NCBI GenBank assembly: GCA_034509495.1
Contig: CM067523.1
Location: 3,506,867-3,570,866, forward strand
Reading direction: 5' to 3'
Source: Acestrorhynchus altus
Lineage: Eukaryota > Chordata > Actinopteri > Characiformes > Acestrorhynchidae
DNA: 64,000 bases
Of the stretch, positions 61,601-64,000 are shown piece after piece. The notes under the pieces are model-generated. The model saw only the letters and a list, made by a program, of their open reading frames with translations. It was not told where the DNA came from and did not search any database. A program made the translations under genes and the position numbers. Within the stretch, counting starts at the first letter, position 1, and the number at the start of each line of letters is the position of its first letter.

Positions 61601-62616
61601 TATAACAGTATTATTGTATAATTTTATTATAACAGTATTTTTTTAGTGTTCGGAAAATGTTAGACACCCCGTCCAGGTGTGTGCGCATGTTAGCAGGGCT
61701 TTGTTTGACTGGGGGGTACATGGGCTCCCCACTGGTCATTTATTACATTAACCGGGGGTGTAAATGGACGTGGGTAAGCTGGTCAGTTTCACTTTTGTGT
61801 AATGGTGGAGATGGTTTGACAGATCATGACTAGTGATACCCCTGTTCTGAGCCGTAGTTTGAGACCTGAGCTCTGCTGACTGTATTTATGAGTTAGTTTT
61901 TGATAGTGGTGGTTCAGTCATTAATCAGGTGGACACTAAAACTGCCTGGGGGTCCTTGGGGAGTAAGGGCGTGTGCGAGCCTACAGTTGCTGGCAACACA
62001 GTGCTCAAAATGAAGGCATGATACATTTCCTTCTGCACTTTTCTGTTGTGTAATAGTATTACAGTACGGATGGTACGGATGGTAGGATGAATCGGCAAAC
62101 CGCCCAGCACGAGTCTTCATATACTGCCCCGCAGGCTTTGGTACCATAATATCTACCATAGCCTGTCTGTGTACTTAACAGTAGACCAAAGGTTTGAGTT
62201 TCCAGACAGATCTGAAACTTAGATTCCTCTCTGAGGTTCACTGAAAGGTCAGAGGATGACCACATCGAGTCATTTCCACGAGGAAGCTATTCCGTATCAC
62301 GGGTTTCGGTTAGTTTGAGCCATTTCTTACATCAGCGGTGATGATCACTGGTCATCAAGATTAATTACATAAATTGAGCTCAAGTTCATTCTTTTCCATT
62401 GGCTGCACAGGACGGCATCCCCATGGTGCATCATTACCTTGCATTTTCGTCCATCTACTGTCTCCTCGTTGAATTCTTGTCCAATCTGAAAGTTGATCTC
62501 AGTGGTCCGGACCGTGGTGGAGGTTTTAATGTAGAACTGCTCTCCATTCTGACGGATCTCCACCGAGGGCTTGGAGGCCGCTGCACAGGCTACTTTCCTC
62601 AGCATGGCGTTCACCC
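51881..62616 (-). CDS. crabp1: Crabp1, cellular retinoic-acid-binding protein 1 (exons 2-4; exon 1 outside the window)
   Basis: Three exons on the - strand, 62616-62438, 59237-59124 and 51931-51881, encode residues 24-137 of the lipocalin-like fatty-acid-binding family fold. They read VNAMLRKVACAAASKPSVEI, then FYIKTSTTVRTTEINF and EETVDGRKCK, then SLATWETENKIACKQTLL and YWSREL, and end FGADDVVCTRIYVRE. Arg112, Arg132 and Tyr134, which hold the retinoate carboxylate in CRABPs, are present, as are Arg30 and Lys31. The four-exon layout (the Gly24 codon split by intron 1) and the 137-residue total match vertebrate CRABP1. The protein binds all-trans retinoic acid in the cytosol and limits or directs its use. 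The first 23 codons are not found up to position 64,000. The gene converges on sin3a. crabp1 is more likely than crabp2 because of these motifs; a versus b duplicate is undecided. Confidence 0.96.
52583..52611 (+). repeat. (TA)n microsatellite in crabp1 intron 3
   Basis: About 14 TA units. Confidence 0.9.
52870..53345. other. Unassigned GC-balanced segment in crabp1 intron 3
   Basis: Richer in G+C than its flanks and free of repeats I recognise. It includes GGCCTGCCATATTTATTGGG. Open frames on both strands look random. A conserved enhancer is one possible explanation. Confidence 0.35.
53510..53645 (+). repeat. hAT-like MITE
   Basis: ACACCCCTGGTCTGCACATT, AACACACCTGATTCAACTAA, GCTCATTAACAAGCCCC and AACAGGGAACCCACTAAAAT. 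Same family as 18,765, more complete here, with AAAATG at the right end pairing with CATTTT at the left. Confidence 0.6.
54060..54700 (+). pseudogene. Tc1-like transposase remnant in crabp1 intron 3
   Basis: An open stretch of 127 codons (54,314-54,697) reads HTVKHGGGLMLCGCFSSAGT, then FTFQQDNDPKHAARGT and WPSQGPDLNPIENLWQDLK. The QQDND Asp and the NPIENLW Glu are the second and third DDE catalytic residues. Upstream, decayed DNA from 54,060 corresponds to the DNA-binding half but is out of frame. Terminal repeats were not located. The element is antisense to crabp1 and inactive. Confidence 0.88.
55568..55790 (+). repeat. tRNA-derived SINE (family A)
   Basis: AGTGGCTCAGTGTTCTAAAG, then GCAGATTCAAATCCC (B-box-like), GCTACTTGCCATTGGCAGC and TCAATGTGATGCTGGTCGG. 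Near full length, in crabp1 intron 3. Confidence 0.75.
56226..56753. mobile_element. Tc1/mariner-type element with perfect 34-bp terminal inverted repeats
   Basis: The left end CTACAGGGGTTGGACAATGA and onward through ACTGAAACACCTG is repeated exactly in inverse at the right end, 56,720-56,753. TA flanks the CAGGGG/CCCCTG termini at both sides. The element is about 520 bp and carries only short transposase-like scraps, so it is a deletion derivative moved in trans. Perfect ends suggest a fairly recent insertion. It lies in crabp1 intron 3. Confidence 0.88.
56935..57000 (+). repeat. SINE (family B) scrap
   Basis: GATAGCGCTGCCCACCACTC and GGGCATGTGTGCTTACTG match the 3' body of family B. Confidence 0.5.
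57000..58790. other. crabp1 intron 3, no feature recognised
   Basis: No exon and no known repeat. Around 57,880-58,090 there are four ATTGGCT/ATTGGCC-like motifs (CCAAT on one strand or the other) within about 200 bases, which may be chance. Confidence 0.4.
58806..59010 (+). repeat. SINE (family A), 5'-truncated
   Basis: Starts inside the head at GTTTGAATCCCGGGTCATGC, then GCCATCAGCAGCCGGACTCT and GAGAGCAAAATTGGCC. It ends about 110 bases from crabp1 exon 3. Confidence 0.7.
59124..59237 (-). CDS. crabp1: crabp1 exon 3: residues 84-121
   Basis: 114 nt, exactly the family size, phase 0 at both ends. The acceptor TTCACAG and donor CTG|GTAAGA are good. It contains Arg112 in YWSRE. Confidence 0.97.
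59238..60950. other. crabp1 intron 2, no feature recognised
   Basis: Mostly AT-rich unique-looking DNA. Near 60,640-60,670 the phrase CATCTTGCAGCCCTAACATG resembles the end of the hAT-like MITE at 27,453. Confidence 0.4.
60958..61165 (+). repeat. Dispersed repeat, copy 2
   Basis: CTGCAGGCTGCAGGTTATGG, TTCTAGGCTTCATATCTAAG and CATACAGACATGATATCA align by eye with 15,545-15,640. The 5' part from 60,958 is less clearly shared. Confidence 0.55.
61550..61640 (+). repeat. 27-bp AT-rich tandem repeat
   Basis: Three exact units starting at 61,550, 61,577 and 61,604 (AACAGTATTATTGTATAAT then TTTATTAT), plus the start of a fourth at 61,631. Exact identity suggests a recent expansion. crabp1 intron 2. 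Confidence 0.95.
62438..62616 (-). CDS. crabp1: crabp1 exon 2: residues 24-83
   Basis: 179 nt. The acceptor CTGTAG precedes GGGTGAACGCC; the first two bases complete Gly24. The donor is AAG followed by GTAATG. It encodes the helix-turn and strands B-D of the barrel. Confidence 0.96.
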
Positions 62617-62816
62617 CTACAGAATTCATAATAGTACAGCAGACCATGAAAGTTATATCCAGTTCAGATGGAGTCAAAAACCCTGTAAAGATAGTAAGGT
62701 AGCATCAAATGAACCGTTCCTTTGGGAACCTGGAACAGGAATAAGACTTTGGTCTTTGGTTCTAGTTACTTTCTAGAATATATTTCATGGTGGTTTTATG
62801 TTCTTTATCAAATTTA

Positions 62817-63155
62817 CCAGGAACAATAAAATGGCCAGTGAGGGAAAGCTCAAAGTAGGTGGTTCTAAGGAAGTGTCCACTTAATGAAAGCACAAGTTAG
62901 GTGTTCCTAATAAAGTGACCAGTGAGTGGAAGAACATGGTAGGCGTTTCTAATAAAATGACCTGTGAGTAAAGCAAACATGAGGTGTTTCCAATAAAGTG
63001 GCCATTGAGTGTTAAGATTGGTGTTTCTCAGCAAGTGACCTGTGAATGAACATTAAATGTAGGTGTTTATAATAACGTGGCCAGTGAGTGGACGCACAAA
63101 ATAGGTATTTCCAATAAAGTGGCCATTAAATAGGTGTTTCTAATAAAGTGTCCAG
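62817..63155 (+). repeat. Degenerate minisatellite, about 40-bp units
   Basis: About eight units of the form AGGTGTTTCTAATAAAGTG then GCCAGTGAGTG and a variable spacer. Unit starts are irregular and identity is modest. Located in crabp1 intron 1, about 200 bases upstream of exon 2 (- strand). Confidence 0.8.
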
Positions 63156-63159
63156 TTGA

Positions 63160-64000
63160 CAGTTTGTTGAAGGTAGATGGTAGATGCAATAAGATTGGAT
63201 TAAACGCATCTCGTTCCCTCGGGAACATGGATTCGGGAACATGAGCAGAATTTGTTCTGTAGGTTTAGTCAGTTTGTAGAGTTTCACGCCTCATGGTTTT
63301 AAGTTCTTGATCAAATTCCGGGAACAGTTCTGTCCTTTGTGCTATGTTTTGTATCTCCTTTCATTGTAGGCCTAATTTCCTCCAAGACGGGTACAATTAC
63401 ACGATTTGTTTTGTCTCTGGAATGATTATTGTCAAGTGAGAGGGCACGGCTGAATAGTGTTTGTGTTGCTTTTGTGTGCTCACTGAAGGGGAAAAATGAG
63501 AACTATGTGATATGATTGACTGGCATTCGTTTTCCTCAGCCATAAGAAGAGCTCGCTGCCCGTCCACACACACCAGCGGTTTGTAATTTTCCGCAGAAAA
63601 AGTAATCTGGCCACCACAGAAGAGATCCTTATCAGCAGATGTTGCCAATATGGGGATGCAATGACAAGGTGTTGACTGGAAGGAATGTTTCAGCCCTTGG
63701 CTTTCATGTTCTCATCAGATTGCAATGGATCTCTACATGAACTGATTATCCACTGGGCCTCCGCTCACAGTCCTGCTATAAACAATTGAATGAGTAAGTG
63801 TCTGGCTTACATCCTGAATCATTACGGCTTCTCTCGCCCAAACCTGCATCTCTCCAAACACTGGAAAGAGCTGAAAGACATTGTGTACGCAGACGCGTAG
63901 TCTTCGGTTACCCCAAAGTAATCGGTTCAGGGTCCAAGGTGCAGTAGTTTCCTCTCCTTCCTGTAGTTCTTTGGGAGGTGGGTTGGTAGGAATTTTGGGC
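63160..64000. other. crabp1 intron 1 (partial), no feature recognised
   Basis: Searched on the - strand for the conserved first exon (a start followed by PNFAGTWK-like codons and a donor after about 70 nt). None was found. The stretch 63,480-63,770 is compositionally even and free of repeats I know. Confidence 0.45.

Noticed and set aside
62399..62776. 125-codon + strand frame over crabp1 exon 2
   Set aside because: Antisense shadow of the conserved exon.
63940..64000. Possible crabp1 exon 1 at the right edge (- strand)
   Set aside because: If an ATG is assumed just past the edge, the codons do not match the conserved N-terminus and no donor follows at the right distance.

Overview
The window is genomic DNA from a ray-finned (teleost) fish. 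The evidence is multi-exon genes with GT/AG introns, a CpG-rich promoter, long dinucleotide arrays, Tc1-like transposons, Rex1/RTE-like LINE fragments and several tRNA-derived SINE families. Two of the SINE types are ones I associate from memory with otophysan fish (tetras, catfish and relatives); that placement is tentative.

Layout. From 1 to about 21,400 I see no host gene, only intergenic DNA with SINEs, LINE tails, transposon scraps and microsatellites. At 21,390-21,650 a GC-rich promoter and non-coding first exon open a complete sin3a gene on the + strand. It has 20 coding exons (26,359-45,684), every junction joins in frame, and it encodes about 1,266 residues, close to human SIN3A. A 3' UTR of about 1.5 kb follows, with AATAAA at 47,156. 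From 47.2 to 51.6 kb is a repeat-rich gap between two convergent genes.

On the - strand, crabp1 (cellular retinoic-acid-binding protein 1) occupies 51,881 to beyond the right edge. Exons 2, 3 and 4 are present. Exon 1 (about 23 codons) is not visible and should lie beyond 64,000. The three exons supply residues 24-137 of an expected 137, including the retinoic-acid-binding Arg112, Arg132 and Tyr134.

Function. Sin3a is the scaffold of the nuclear Sin3/HDAC co-repressor complex. Crabp1 is a small cytosolic carrier of retinoic acid. Nothing in the sequence suggests they act together; both lie on human chromosome 15q, so their linkage looks like retained synteny. Whether this is the 'a' or 'b' teleost duplicate cannot be decided here.

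No new biological system was recognised. The best second-look items are a minimal upstream ORF whose stop overlaps the sin3a start codon, a nine-unit 28-bp minisatellite 52 bp from a sin3a splice acceptor, a transposon with perfect 34-bp ends in crabp1 intron 3, a long hairpin element beside the crabp1 3' end, and a degenerate array of about 40-bp units in crabp1 intron 1.
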